Part shown: in pieces, positions 15,638-24,577 of the stretch | Position numbering within the stretch: the first letter of the stretch is position 1 | How the letters are laid out: the number at the start of each line of letters is the position of its first letter | Assembly: GCA_964496875.1 (NCBI GenBank) | Contig: CAZCBH010000013.1 | Location: 34,473 to 98,472, forward strand | Direction of reading: 5' to 3' | Source of the DNA: RI-106 sp964496875 | GTDB taxonomy: Bacteria; Cyanobacteriota; Vampirovibrionia; Obscuribacterales; Obscuribacteraceae | Length of the DNA stretch: 64,000 nucleotides | The notes under the pieces: generated by a model | Database searches by the model: none | What the model was told of the DNA's origin: nothing | The model's input: only the letters and a program-made list of their open reading frames with translations | Position numbers and translations under genes: made by a program

Positions 15638-17230
15638 ACGCATCAACTTCATCTCGCTCTCATAAAGGTCGTTCCTGCCCTGTTTCTTATACACCTCTGC
15701 CCGGGCTTTTCTTGCCCGGATACCGCCACCCACTTTCATGGCCGCGGTAAGGTCGGTGACCGCGTTTTTGTACTCTTTTAGCTGGGTTTCTGCTTCTGCT
15801 CTGAGGATATAGGAATCGGCGTCTTTTGGATCGAGCTGGATGAGCTTGTCGGCATCGGTAACAGCCGACCATGGGCGCTTCAGAACCAGAAGCGAGCGTA
15901 TTTTTGCTTTGTAGAGCGACTTGTCTTTCGGGTTGGTCTTGAGAAGTTTTGTCACCGTATTCAGTGCTTCTTGATGCCTGCCCTGATCTTGGAGGGAAGC
16001 GGTCAGAGAGACCAGCAAATCAGTCCGCCCGCTCGATACCTGATTGAGCTTCTGCAAGCTTCTGGTCAGCATATAGACGGTGTCTTTGCGATTGTTCGAA
16101 ATACGAACAGCTGTTTTGTAGTCATCGGCGGCAGCTTGAAACTTTTTCTGGGCATCATAGGCGCCGCCCCTAACTAACAAAGCGTCGAGGTTGTATTTAT
16201 CCATCGCAAGCGCCGTGTTGCAGTCGGCTATCGCTTTGGCGTAAGAGCCTTCTTTCGAATAGGCCCTGGCCCGCTCTACATAGACATCGGGCAGTTTAAC
16301 TATGCGGCGGCGCCATTTTTTCAATTTTGGATTGTCCGGACACATGGCAAAAAAGTTCCAGTCCGCTATCTTCGGCTTCTTGCCAATAACAAAGGTCAGA
16401 TCTTCTATGGCTTTTTTGGCGTTGCCCCGTCGCAGATAGATCTTGGCTCTTTGAAATCGCGCCCGGCAGGCGACAGCAGGGTCTTTGAGCAGAGCCATGC
16501 TGGCATCGGCGATGGCATTGTCGTATCTTTTCAGGCGGTAAAAGCACTTCGACCGGGCCAGAAATAGATAGGGGTCTTTCGGATCTTCGTCAATACAGTC
16601 GTTTATCTCTTTGAGGCGCTCCAGCAGTTTATCTTTGGTGGGAGAAAGCGAGACGTCGGTGACCAGTAGATAGCGGGAGGCGAGCTGATAGTCCCTGGCG
16701 GCTTCCATTTTATGTCCGAGGAGCTGGTGCGCTTTGGAGCGATTGAGCAGGTTGGGATAGTCTTCGGGGACTTGCGCTAAAAGTTTATCGAGGTCGGCAA
16801 TACCTTCTTTGTATTTACCGAGATTTAGCCGGGCATAGCCTCGCCTGGCCAGTGCCCCTACATTGTCCGGGTCCTGCTGCAGGACTTTGTCGCTGTCTAA
16901 CTCTGCCTGTTTGAAATTGTTGAGATAGACCTCTATATAGGCTTTGAGATTGAGCAGATGGATATTGTCTTTGTGGTCCTGAAGCAGCTTCGATACTCTG
17001 GCATGGGCAAGTTTGATCTTGCCGTCGCAGATGAATTCGTAGGTCTTGAGAATTTCGTTATCGTCTTCTATATAAATTTCCCCGGCAAGAACCGCCTTTT
17101 CTTCCATAAAAGCCATGCTCAGGCAGACAGCCAGGCTTGTGATAATGAGAGGTGCGGCTGACGCGAAACGATCGAGAAAAGAGATTGACTTGGGCATAGA
17201 AGAGCGCAAACTTACAGGATCCGTATCCAT
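15626..17230 (-). CDS. Exported or membrane-anchored TPR protein
   Basis: A 534-residue protein from the ATG at 17230; the open frame continues upstream but overlaps the transporter gene and loses protein-like character. Residues about 20-45 form a hydrophobic segment (APLIITSLAVCLSMAF), a signal peptide or anchor. The rest is a long array of TPR units, many with the A-x-x-D-x-x-x-A-L pattern (AIADASMALLKDP, AIADCNTALAMDK, AVTDADKLIQLDPKD). It is probably a periplasmic or surface scaffold. It is the last gene of the GT-C/AI-2E operon. Confidence 0.78.
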   Translation of the reverse strand: MDTDPVSLRSSMPKSISFLDRFASAAPLIITSLAVCLSMAFMEEKAVLAGEIYIEDDNEILKTYEFICDGKIKLAHARVSKLLQDHKDNIHLLNLKAYIEVYLNNFKQAELDSDKVLQQDPDNVGALARRGYARLNLGKYKEGIADLDKLLAQVPEDYPNLLNRSKAHQLLGHKMEAARDYQLASRYLLVTDVSLSPTKDKLLERLKEINDCIDEDPKDPYLFLARSKCFYRLKRYDNAIADASMALLKDPAVACRARFQRAKIYLRRGNAKKAIEDLTFVIGKKPKIADWNFFAMCPDNPKLKKWRRRIVKLPDVYVERARAYSKEGSYAKAIADCNTALAMDKYNLDALLVRGGAYDAQKKFQAAADDYKTAVRISNNRKDTVYMLTRSLQKLNQVSSGRTDLLVSLTASLQDQGRHQEALNTVTKLLKTNPKDKSLYKAKIRSLLVLKRPWSAVTDADKLIQLDPKDADSYILRAEAETQLKEYKNAVTDLTAAMKVGGGIRARKARAEVYKKQGRNDLYESEMKLMRLKK

Positions 17231-17292
17231 ATTAACCCATATTTCTCGACAGATCCCTGGTTGTGATATTGAGGGTTGTGGAGTGCCCGGCG

Positions 17293-18396
17293 TTATCTGG
17301 CTGGTTGATTCGACAAGTCCTGAGGATTGTCGTTTTCGTTCTCGTTTTCGTTTTCGTTCAACGGTTTTAGATAGAACTCCTCGGCGATATACATTGTGGC
17401 GGTGGCTATCGGCACCGCTATCAGTGCACCGGCAAGACCCATCAGGCTGGCTCCGATTAATATCGAAAATAGCACCACCAGAGGATGCAGCTCTACTTGA
17501 TTGCCCAGGAGTTGCGGTACGATGAAGTTGCTCTCGAACCATTGCTCTATCATGTACAGGATTACCGTGCAGGCAGCCAGGGTGAGAGACTGGTTGAATG
17601 CGACGAGAATCGCCAGAACAGCGGTCAGAAGAGAGCCTACGAAAGGCACCAGATTGAGCAGTCCGGCCAGTACCGCCAGAATAAGAGCATGGGGAACGCC
17701 CAGGACCTTGAGCCCGACCCCGATAAAGGTGCCGACCGCCAGACTGACCAGAATCTGACCGCGGACATAGCCTCCCAGACGGGACTCCAGAGGTTTTATG
17801 GTGGCGGCGATTCTATCCCGGTGTTCATGGGGAACCCAGCGCATGAGGCGGGGCCAAATATTAGGCGCTTCTATAACGAAATAAGCGGTCAGGAATGTGA
17901 CCAGCACCCCGGTGGCTAGGGCTGTTATAGCGTCGGAGGTAAAAGCGAGGGCCCTCGAGGTGACCCCTTTGACCACGTTTTTGACGTCGTCCGGGCTTAG
18001 CGGATCGAGACCTGCTTTTTCCTGGACGATGCTCATCAGATCTCTATAGTGGCTAGAGATTCCGCTTGAATAATTGGGAAAACCATCGATTAGATCTTTG
18101 GCTTGTTCTTTCAAGGTCGGATAGAGGAAATAAGCCAGTGTCGAATAGACAAGGATGGTGCCAGTGTAGACCAGGATGACAGTTACTACTCTGGGACACT
18201 TCAGCTTCGCTTCCATCCATTCCGCCACCGGCGCTATGGCCGAAGCCAGAGTGAGGGATATCACCAGAGCGACAAAGACAGCCTGGATCTGATAGGCGAG
18301 CATGGCTACCACACCAACCACGAGAGCCAGAATGAGAAGGTAGCGGTTTCTCATACTTATTTTGAGACCGACCGGTTCTTTATCTTCCTTCTTCAT
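17293..18396 (-). CDS. AI-2E family transporter (PerM/YdiK type)
   Basis: A 367-residue membrane protein with about eight hydrophobic segments and the family signature near the C-terminus (GLLNLVPFVGSLL, then EQWFESNFIVPQLLGNQVELHPLVVLFSILIGASLMGLAGAL, here cited in parts). The family includes TqsA and Na+/H+ antiporters; the substrate cannot be told from sequence. The C-terminus ends in a repeated Asn-Glu run coded by a hexanucleotide repeat. It overlaps the GT-C gene upstream by 17 bases, so translation is coupled. Confidence 0.85.
   Translation of the reverse strand: MKKEDKEPVGLKISMRNRYLLILALVVGVVAMLAYQIQAVFVALVISLTLASAIAPVAEWMEAKLKCPRVVTVILVYTGTILVYSTLAYFLYPTLKEQAKDLIDGFPNYSSGISSHYRDLMSIVQEKAGLDPLSPDDVKNVVKGVTSRALAFTSDAITALATGVLVTFLTAYFVIEAPNIWPRLMRWVPHEHRDRIAATIKPLESRLGGYVRGQILVSLAVGTFIGVGLKVLGVPHALILAVLAGLLNLVPFVGSLLTAVLAILVAFNQSLTLAACTVILYMIEQWFESNFIVPQLLGNQVELHPLVVLFSILIGASLMGLAGALIAVPIATATMYIAEEFYLKPLNENENENENDNPQDLSNQPAR
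17329..17360. repeat. Hexanucleotide microsatellite in the transporter tail
   Basis: About five units of a GTTTTC-like hexamer (one unit GTTCTC) encode the alternating Asn-Glu tail of the AI-2E family protein. Unit gain or loss would keep the frame and only change tail length. Confidence 0.6.
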
Positions 18397-20335
18397 CTTT
18401 TAATTCCTTTGCATGTGGATACTGAAAACCGAAACTGAGTTTTTTAAGTTCCATGTAATAGCTGCCAGGCTCCAGCTTGATACCGATAGCGGTGATATAC
18501 GGGGCTCTCAACCATTCCGGATTTTGATAGAGATCGGCATAGATCCTGCCCTTACTATCGATTGTGATCGGTGTTTCGGCAACCTTCGAATCACCGTCTT
18601 GCCAGACCAACTTGAGTTCGGCTTGCGAGCCGCCGGAAAGAGAACCATCGATCTCCAGTCTGCCGGTTGCCGAAGGATCAAGGTCGACTGGAGGCAGTTT
18701 CAGTGTACAGGGCGTGATACCGGCGGTAAGTCGAAATCTGTCTTTAAAGAGTTCCACATAGGGAGAGCCAGGGGCAAGCTCTTTGAAATCGTCGACTTTC
18801 AATACGGGGATATCGGCAGGTTCGATTGCTATCATCGAGGCGGTTTCATCGTCGGCCAGCATACTGAAATTGAAGCCGCCTCTATATTGAATGGGCTCGT
18901 AGCCCGATCTACTGTCGCTCCAGAGCAAATATACAGTCTCTTTCGATTTGTCCCGGGCGGTACTGTTGTAGCCCAGGGCGCTCACCAGGGTCAATGCATC
19001 CTTGCGCCCGGCGCTCACCGCCTGGAAAAGCCGGGCTTCTCTCTTTTTCGAAAAATGCATTTTGTGATCTTTGACATAGTCGAGCACCGCCTGTGGTTGC
19101 CCTACGAGTACAAGGTTCTTGTCCGGATAGCCTGCGGCGGTTTGCCGGGTAACGGTTTCGTAGCTTCTGAAGCTCTCTTGAATTTTGACCTGGCGACTCT
19201 GGGCCGAGTACATCTCGACTCCCCAGAGGCTGAATATAAATGACAGACAGAGACAACCGCTGCAAGTCAGAACCAGGGATATCGGTTTGTTGATGGCGTC
19301 GATAACCGGTAGCGCCGCTAGAACCAGCAAAATGCTGAGTGGCGCAGAACAATAAGAAATCAAGGCGGCCACATTGACCGAAGTGTCGGCTAGATAGTGA
19401 GCGCCGAGGATGTAGAAAGAGGCGACAAAAAGATTGGTCATTAGCCAGGCGAGAAGAAAGATCAAGGGGCGCAGCCAGAGAGAGCCTCCGATTACCCTGA
19501 GGGCGGTGGTAACACCCAGGATAGTGACGACGATAAAGAAAATCGTAGTCAGGGTTCTGGCACCGCCGGTGAGGTGTTCCGGTGAATTCAGCAGGCCGAC
19601 AAACAGACTTTTGATGCCGACTGTCGTAAACTGTCCGTATCGCATTCCCTGGTTCTGAGCGAGGACGAAGAGCGGAGGTATCAAAAGAGCGAAGTAGGAT
19701 AGCCTGAAGCTTTTGCTCAGGATTTTGCCCTTCAGCTTTCTGAGAATAAGCCGAGAAAGCAAGATCGCAATCAAGCCGGTCAGACCTGAGACCACGTCGA
19801 AGCACATCGAAATCGTTATCAATACGCTGCTTGCGATTAGATAGGCTTCTTCCTCCAGATAGCGATAGCGCAGGTCGAGACAGAGCGCGATGATCGAGAA
19901 TAGCGCTCCGCCCAAAATCAATAGTCCGTCTCCGGAGTAAAGAAGAGTGATACTGGTGGGGCAGACAGAATAGATCAGAGTTACCCAGACGGCATGCATC
20001 ACCCCGCGCCGGTTGCCGAAGAGCTTTGTTATCTCCATAGCCGTCAGTCCGGCGAAGATGCCGGTCGATACATGTAAAATGAGACGGAGTACGGTTAGGT
20101 AGTTGGCATCCAGCTCGGTGAGGGCGTGGGCAATGGCGGTGTTTTGGGTTGAGCTGTAGATATCTATGAGAGAGACGCTATAGACATGGGCGATGGAGTT
20201 GCTGAAGTCTCTATCGGCTAAGAGCCAGAGCGCAAGCAAAGAAGCCGCTGCCAAGAAAAAGCCGGTGATTATCTGAATCCGGTCCGATTTCAAATCCCAG
20301 TAGTCTTTGACGATGGTGATCTCTTTGTCTCTCAT
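18380..20335 (-). CDS. Polytopic membrane protein, GT-C glycosyltransferase-like
   Basis: A 651-residue protein: about ten hydrophobic segments in the first 380 residues, then a soluble C-terminal part of about 270 residues, probably on the outer face. The layout matches the neighbouring GT-C-like protein, and the early loop after TM1 bears acidic residues (VSLIDIYSS), but I see no firm catalytic DD motif. Its ATG overlaps the stop of the upstream gene by one base (TAATG), so the two are translationally linked. Sugar transfer or lipid-linked substrate handling is inferred from the neighbour only. Confidence 0.6.
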   Translation of the reverse strand: MRDKEITIVKDYWDLKSDRIQIITGFFLAAASLLALWLLADRDFSNSIAHVYSVSLIDIYSSTQNTAIAHALTELDANYLTVLRLILHVSTGIFAGLTAMEITKLFGNRRGVMHAVWVTLIYSVCPTSITLLYSGDGLLILGGALFSIIALCLDLRYRYLEEEAYLIASSVLITISMCFDVVSGLTGLIAILLSRLILRKLKGKILSKSFRLSYFALLIPPLFVLAQNQGMRYGQFTTVGIKSLFVGLLNSPEHLTGGARTLTTIFFIVVTILGVTTALRVIGGSLWLRPLIFLLAWLMTNLFVASFYILGAHYLADTSVNVAALISYCSAPLSILLVLAALPVIDAINKPISLVLTCSGCLCLSFIFSLWGVEMYSAQSRQVKIQESFRSYETVTRQTAAGYPDKNLVLVGQPQAVLDYVKDHKMHFSKKREARLFQAVSAGRKDALTLVSALGYNSTARDKSKETVYLLWSDSRSGYEPIQYRGGFNFSMLADDETASMIAIEPADIPVLKVDDFKELAPGSPYVELFKDRFRLTAGITPCTLKLPPVDLDPSATGRLEIDGSLSGGSQAELKLVWQDGDSKVAETPITIDSKGRIYADLYQNPEWLRAPYITAIGIKLEPGSYYMELKKLSFGFQYPHAKELKDEEGR

Positions 20336-22899
20336 TATCTTGTCACCTGAAGCACAATCGGGTCCGAAAAGTAGCCTGTCAGTGTTCCTTCTTTGTCGAG
20401 GGCGGCAAGTCTGAGCTGATAGAATCCGGATTCTTTCAGGGGGCTGAGATCGATAATCTGATCTGTCGATTTCAACGAGGGCAGATTTATCCGGGTAAGC
20501 GCTTTATCGCTGACGCTATTGTCCCTGAAAGTGCCGGTGTAGTGCTCGAACCAGCTGTTCGGTCTCGATATCTCGACCAGAGCGGAGGCAGCCCCGGTTA
20601 CCATGCTGGTATCATAAATAATACCAAGGTTCTTTTTCTCCGGTCCCAGATTGACTATTCCCCGGTTATCCGGCGCGGTTGAATCGGCGACGGCTAATTG
20701 CGGGATCAATCGCTCTCCTGAGAATAGCTTTAGTGATTCTAGCGTCAGTGATGATGCGCTTGGAGCTGTAAGAGCCAGTCTGCCTATCGCAATCGAATCG
20801 ATCCATTTTTTGTGTTCTGTAGCATTAAGGCGGACCCTCGCTCTGCCGTCTTTGTCGAAGTCTTTCAATATGACCGTCAGCTGCTTTTCCGAATCGAGAC
20901 CGGCTTGAGAAGTTGTGGTCCAGTAAATGCAAACTGCAATCTCCGCAGCACTGGTGGTGGCGCTATCTCTTTTGCAGGTGAGCTCGACGAAGTCAGTGGA
21001 TAGAGCGGCGGTATTGATGTAAGGGGACATCAGTAGATTGCCGCCGGGCAGTTTGAGATTATCCAGATCCTGTCTTTTGAATTCGACCGGGCTAATGTCG
21101 TTTCTCAGATTCATTTGCACAAGCTTCAGGGCTCGACGGTCCCAACGATAGACGGGTATTGCAGGCGAGTTTCTTTTTAACAGTTGTCTCAGTCTCGAAG
21201 CCCTTATAAGATCGCTTTCTCCGTACATAGCGGGTTCGAAGGTTATAACCCGGTCCTCTCCATGGAAAGGTGTCAGGGGCGGCTCCATCAGGACCTGGAT
21301 CTGGGCGCCGTTGTAGATCATGTGGGCACCCTTGTATCTGTCCGGGGTATTGAGCAGGGCGATTTTTTGTCCCGGGGGCAGAGTCTCTATTGTACTCGCC
21401 AGTTGAGCGCGTAGCTCCTTTACCTCTCTAGAAGCCCTCGCCCAGACAGAATTGTTTTTACTGGTGATAAAAGTGAAGGCGATAATCAGGAGTACCGCAA
21501 GAGAGGCGCTTACTCCTTTGAGAAAGTCCTGGGTGGCGCGCAGGCTGAAATCCGCTTTCTCTCTATTTCTATGGCGACGTCTGCCGAATCTGGATAAGGG
21601 GCAGATGATGATCGCCAGCAGAATAGAGATAGGCACCGTGCCCATGTATATGAAACGCGAGCTTTGCAAGCTGTCGGTCAAGTTCCAGACCGGAATCGCC
21701 GGTATCATAATCAATATGAACCAGAGTCCGGTGAAGAGCACCGATTTGATGATGGTCTCTTTCGAACGGGAGATCAATAAAGAGAGGACGAAGCTGCCCA
21801 ATGCCGTTAGATATACGATTCGAAGATAGTTGAACCAGTGCGAATTGGCGGCGAAGATCTCCAGATTGAGAGGGAACATCACCCGGTAGGCGCTTTTTTG
21901 AGAAAGCAGTCTTTCGATAAGCGATGCGGAGAAGCCTTCTCCGATAGAGCCCTGGTAGCCTCCCATGAAGGTTCCCAGAGAGAGCGTTCTTACAATCAGG
22001 TAGAGCAGAAGCAGAAGCCAGTAGCGCCAGGAGCCCCTTACGGCGTTGAAGATTCTTATGTATATACTCTTGGCTCTTCCATAGCGCGGCGTCTGAAAGA
22101 AGAGAAGCAGGAGCACCAGGGTTGGTGGTAAGGTCACCGCCATTTCTTTAGAGCCCAGCGCCAGAGCGAACAGTCCCAACGAAGCGTAGCGAGCCCGCAT
22201 CGCCATCCGGTCGTTGTGAGTCTGGATCGAGATCAAGAAAAGCCAGAGCGAGAAGAGATAAAAGGTGGTACAGACACTATCTACTCTGCCGATTATCCAG
22301 CTCACCACCTCAGGATGAAGAGGATGCACCGCGAAAATCGAGGCGGCTAGAAGGGCGGTGAAATTGATGGTGTAGACGTGATCCGGAGAGAGTTTGTATT
22401 TGAGGCGCGCCCGGGTATCGAGCTGTTTGCCCGAATCGTTCTCGATCTTTTGCTTGCCTCTCAGGTCGGTAAGAAAGAGTCTTTTGCTGACCAGGAAGAC
22501 ACCGATTGATGAGAGAATTTGAAAGATCAGGTTGCTTAGATGAAAACCTTTGGCGCTGCCGGACCAGAGCAGATAGTCGAGCGCCAGGGTGAGCGAGATC
22601 ACCGGTCTGTAGAAACGTGTGCCCTCGGTTTGCATCCAGTTCGTCCAGAAATTCTGGAGCAGTAGTTCCGGATGACCATGGAAGACCTGGTAGAGATAGC
22701 TTACATGGCTGAAATCATCCGCCAGATAATAGCCGTCCACCGTGGCGCTATAACAGATGACATTGAGCAAGACCAGAAGAAAAATTGTAAAGGTGGTGCT
22801 CGCCCCCATTCTGGCTAACCAGAAGTAAAGGGTTCTTGGCTGCCATGGCTTACTACTGACCCTGACTTCTTCACCAACTTTCTCGGGCAACTCGACCAA
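20335..22899 (-). CDS. GT-C family membrane glycosyltransferase (TMTC/O-mannosyltransferase-like)
   Basis: An 854-residue protein with about 12 hydrophobic segments followed by a soluble domain from about residue 480. The first loop has YYLADDFSHVSYLY, with the paired Asp of GT-C enzymes, then RFYRPVISLTLALDYL. Further on, HPLHPEVVSWIIGRVDSV and ALGSKEMAVTLPPTLVLL closely resemble the TMTC/DUF1736 class of polyprenyl-phosphate-mannose dependent O-mannosyltransferases. It likely transfers a sugar from a lipid carrier on the outer face of the membrane. It is the first gene of the operon with a second GT-C-like protein, a transporter and a TPR protein. Exact sugar and acceptor are unknown. Confidence 0.78.
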   Translation of the reverse strand: MVELPEKVGEEVRVSSKPWQPRTLYFWLARMGASTTFTIFLLVLLNVICYSATVDGYYLADDFSHVSYLYQVFHGHPELLLQNFWTNWMQTEGTRFYRPVISLTLALDYLLWSGSAKGFHLSNLIFQILSSIGVFLVSKRLFLTDLRGKQKIENDSGKQLDTRARLKYKLSPDHVYTINFTALLAASIFAVHPLHPEVVSWIIGRVDSVCTTFYLFSLWLFLISIQTHNDRMAMRARYASLGLFALALGSKEMAVTLPPTLVLLLLFFQTPRYGRAKSIYIRIFNAVRGSWRYWLLLLLYLIVRTLSLGTFMGGYQGSIGEGFSASLIERLLSQKSAYRVMFPLNLEIFAANSHWFNYLRIVYLTALGSFVLSLLISRSKETIIKSVLFTGLWFILIMIPAIPVWNLTDSLQSSRFIYMGTVPISILLAIIICPLSRFGRRRHRNREKADFSLRATQDFLKGVSASLAVLLIIAFTFITSKNNSVWARASREVKELRAQLASTIETLPPGQKIALLNTPDRYKGAHMIYNGAQIQVLMEPPLTPFHGEDRVITFEPAMYGESDLIRASRLRQLLKRNSPAIPVYRWDRRALKLVQMNLRNDISPVEFKRQDLDNLKLPGGNLLMSPYINTAALSTDFVELTCKRDSATTSAAEIAVCIYWTTTSQAGLDSEKQLTVILKDFDKDGRARVRLNATEHKKWIDSIAIGRLALTAPSASSLTLESLKLFSGERLIPQLAVADSTAPDNRGIVNLGPEKKNLGIIYDTSMVTGAASALVEISRPNSWFEHYTGTFRDNSVSDKALTRINLPSLKSTDQIIDLSPLKESGFYQLRLAALDKEGTLTGYFSDPIVLQVTR

Positions 22900-23111
22900 A
22901 AATACTCTCCGGTAGATAACGAAATATCTGTTTCAAGCTCCGTATATTTTAGACGAGATCAAATCCGGTGAGGACAGCCTGATTTCCGCCTATCGTCAAG
23001 AGATGCTTCGCTTTCAGGTCAATTTTGGCGACAAATTTGAATCTCTTTGAAGACCGCTTTTCGCCAAGAACCTACAATAACTAGCGTCTCCCCTGTTAAA
23101 ATGCGGGAAAG

Positions 23112-24530
23112 ATGACAGATAACTCGGCAAATATAATTAAGTTTCCGGAAGACTTCCTCTGGGGGGTCTCGGCTTCGCACTTCCAAATCGAGGGCTATCC
23201 GACAGAAGTGGAGAGCCGTCTTTCGGATTGGTCGCGCTGGACCGAAGAAGAGGGACGCATTCTAGACGGTAGCAACGCCGACAGGGCTTGCGAGTTCCAT
23301 AAGCGATATCTGGATGATATAGAGCTTATCGGAGAGCTAAATCTCAAGGCTTACAGAACCAGTCTGAACTGGGCGGCGCTCATGCCGGAGGGACCGGGCA
23401 CCGCATCCAGAGAGCGACAGTTCGCCCCTGGAGTTGTCGAATATTATCGAGATCTCTTCTCGCGTCTCAAAGAACGAGGAATCAAGGTCTTCGTCACTCT
23501 GTTCCATTTTTGTCTACCCGATTGGCTGGCAGAAGAAGGCGGCTGGACTTCGGCTCGCGTAGCCGATGAGTTTGAAACCTTTGCCGATCTAGCCCGGCGG
23601 CATTTCGGCGATTTGGTAGATTACTGGATGACCGTCAATGAGCCCATGGCATACATCTATCAGGGCTATGTGGCCGGGAACTGGCCGCCGGGTGCATCTC
23701 AGGATTATCTGGGCGCTTTCGTCACTATCAGGAGCATGTTGACTGCCCATGCCCGGGCTTACCATGCTTTGAAGGGTGGTGAAGATGCCGTTCAAGTAAG
23801 CTTCGCCAACCACTGGCGACCCTTTGCTCCGGAGCGCAAGTGGTCTCCCCTCGATCTCATGGTTACCCATTATCGAGAGCGGGTCTTCAATCATATCTTT
23901 CCTGAATCCATCGATGAAGGCGCTCTCAATATCCCGGCACCACTCTCCGGCAGAAAAGAGTTTCGGGAACTGGAAGGAGAGATTCCGGGCTTGGAGAAGT
24001 CCATGGACTTTCTTGCCGTCAACTATTACACCCGGGAGCTTTCTCGCTTCGACCTGAGCTGGCCTCCCGATTTGTTCGGGACCCGATCGAAGCGGGCTGA
24101 TTATCCGGTTAACGGTCTTGGCTGGGAGGTTTATCCTGAAGGGTTCTATCGTGTCTTGACAAGCGATATCAACCCTTATCTTACTGACGGAAAGGGACGC
24201 AATCGACCGGTCTTCGTTACGGAGAACGGCTTTGCGACTCTGTTTTCTCCGGATCTCTCGGCAGGAGACTGGTCTTTATCCGATCGGGAGCGCTGTGACT
24301 ATCTGATATCGCATCTAGTTGTTTTAAAAAAGGCGATCGAGGCCGGTGTCAATATCAAGGGATATTTACACTGGTCCCTGACCGACAATTTCGAGTGGTC
24401 CGAAGGGCTGACACCTCGCTTCGGGCTTGTCAGAGTCTCTTACGAAGATCAGGGCAGGAAGTTGAGGGAGAGTGCCGAACTCTATTCTAAGATTGCCGCC
24501 GCCAATGCCCTGGAAACAATCGACCGGTAA
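23112..24530 (+). CDS. Glycoside hydrolase family 1 (beta-glucosidase-like)
   Basis: A 472-residue GH1 enzyme. The acid/base motif TVNEP places Glu177, and the nucleophile motif VTENG places Glu371. The N-terminal FPEDFLWGVSASHFQIEG and the C-terminal GYLHWSLTDNFEW are typical. No signal peptide is seen, so it acts in the cytosol on beta-glucosides or similar. CGGGAAAG precedes the ATG. The dsbD-like gene follows within 50 bases; the pairing looks incidental. Confidence 0.92.
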   Translation: MTDNSANIIKFPEDFLWGVSASHFQIEGYPTEVESRLSDWSRWTEEEGRILDGSNADRACEFHKRYLDDIELIGELNLKAYRTSLNWAALMPEGPGTASRERQFAPGVVEYYRDLFSRLKERGIKVFVTLFHFCLPDWLAEEGGWTSARVADEFETFADLARRHFGDLVDYWMTVNEPMAYIYQGYVAGNWPPGASQDYLGAFVTIRSMLTAHARAYHALKGGEDAVQVSFANHWRPFAPERKWSPLDLMVTHYRERVFNHIFPESIDEGALNIPAPLSGRKEFRELEGEIPGLEKSMDFLAVNYYTRELSRFDLSWPPDLFGTRSKRADYPVNGLGWEVYPEGFYRVLTSDINPYLTDGKGRNRPVFVTENGFATLFSPDLSAGDWSLSDRERCDYLISHLVVLKKAIEAGVNIKGYLHWSLTDNFEWSEGLTPRFGLVRVSYEDQGRKLRESAELYSKIAAANALETIDR

Positions 24531-24577
24531 CCGCGTCATCTTTGTTATTCTATGGGAATCCAGGGGAGTCGATTCCA

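Noticed and set aside
17231..17542. N-terminal extension of the TPR protein into the transporter gene
   Set aside because: The extension is rich in Arg/Ser with no domain character and overlaps the AI-2E gene; the ATG at 17230 opens directly onto a signal-like segment.
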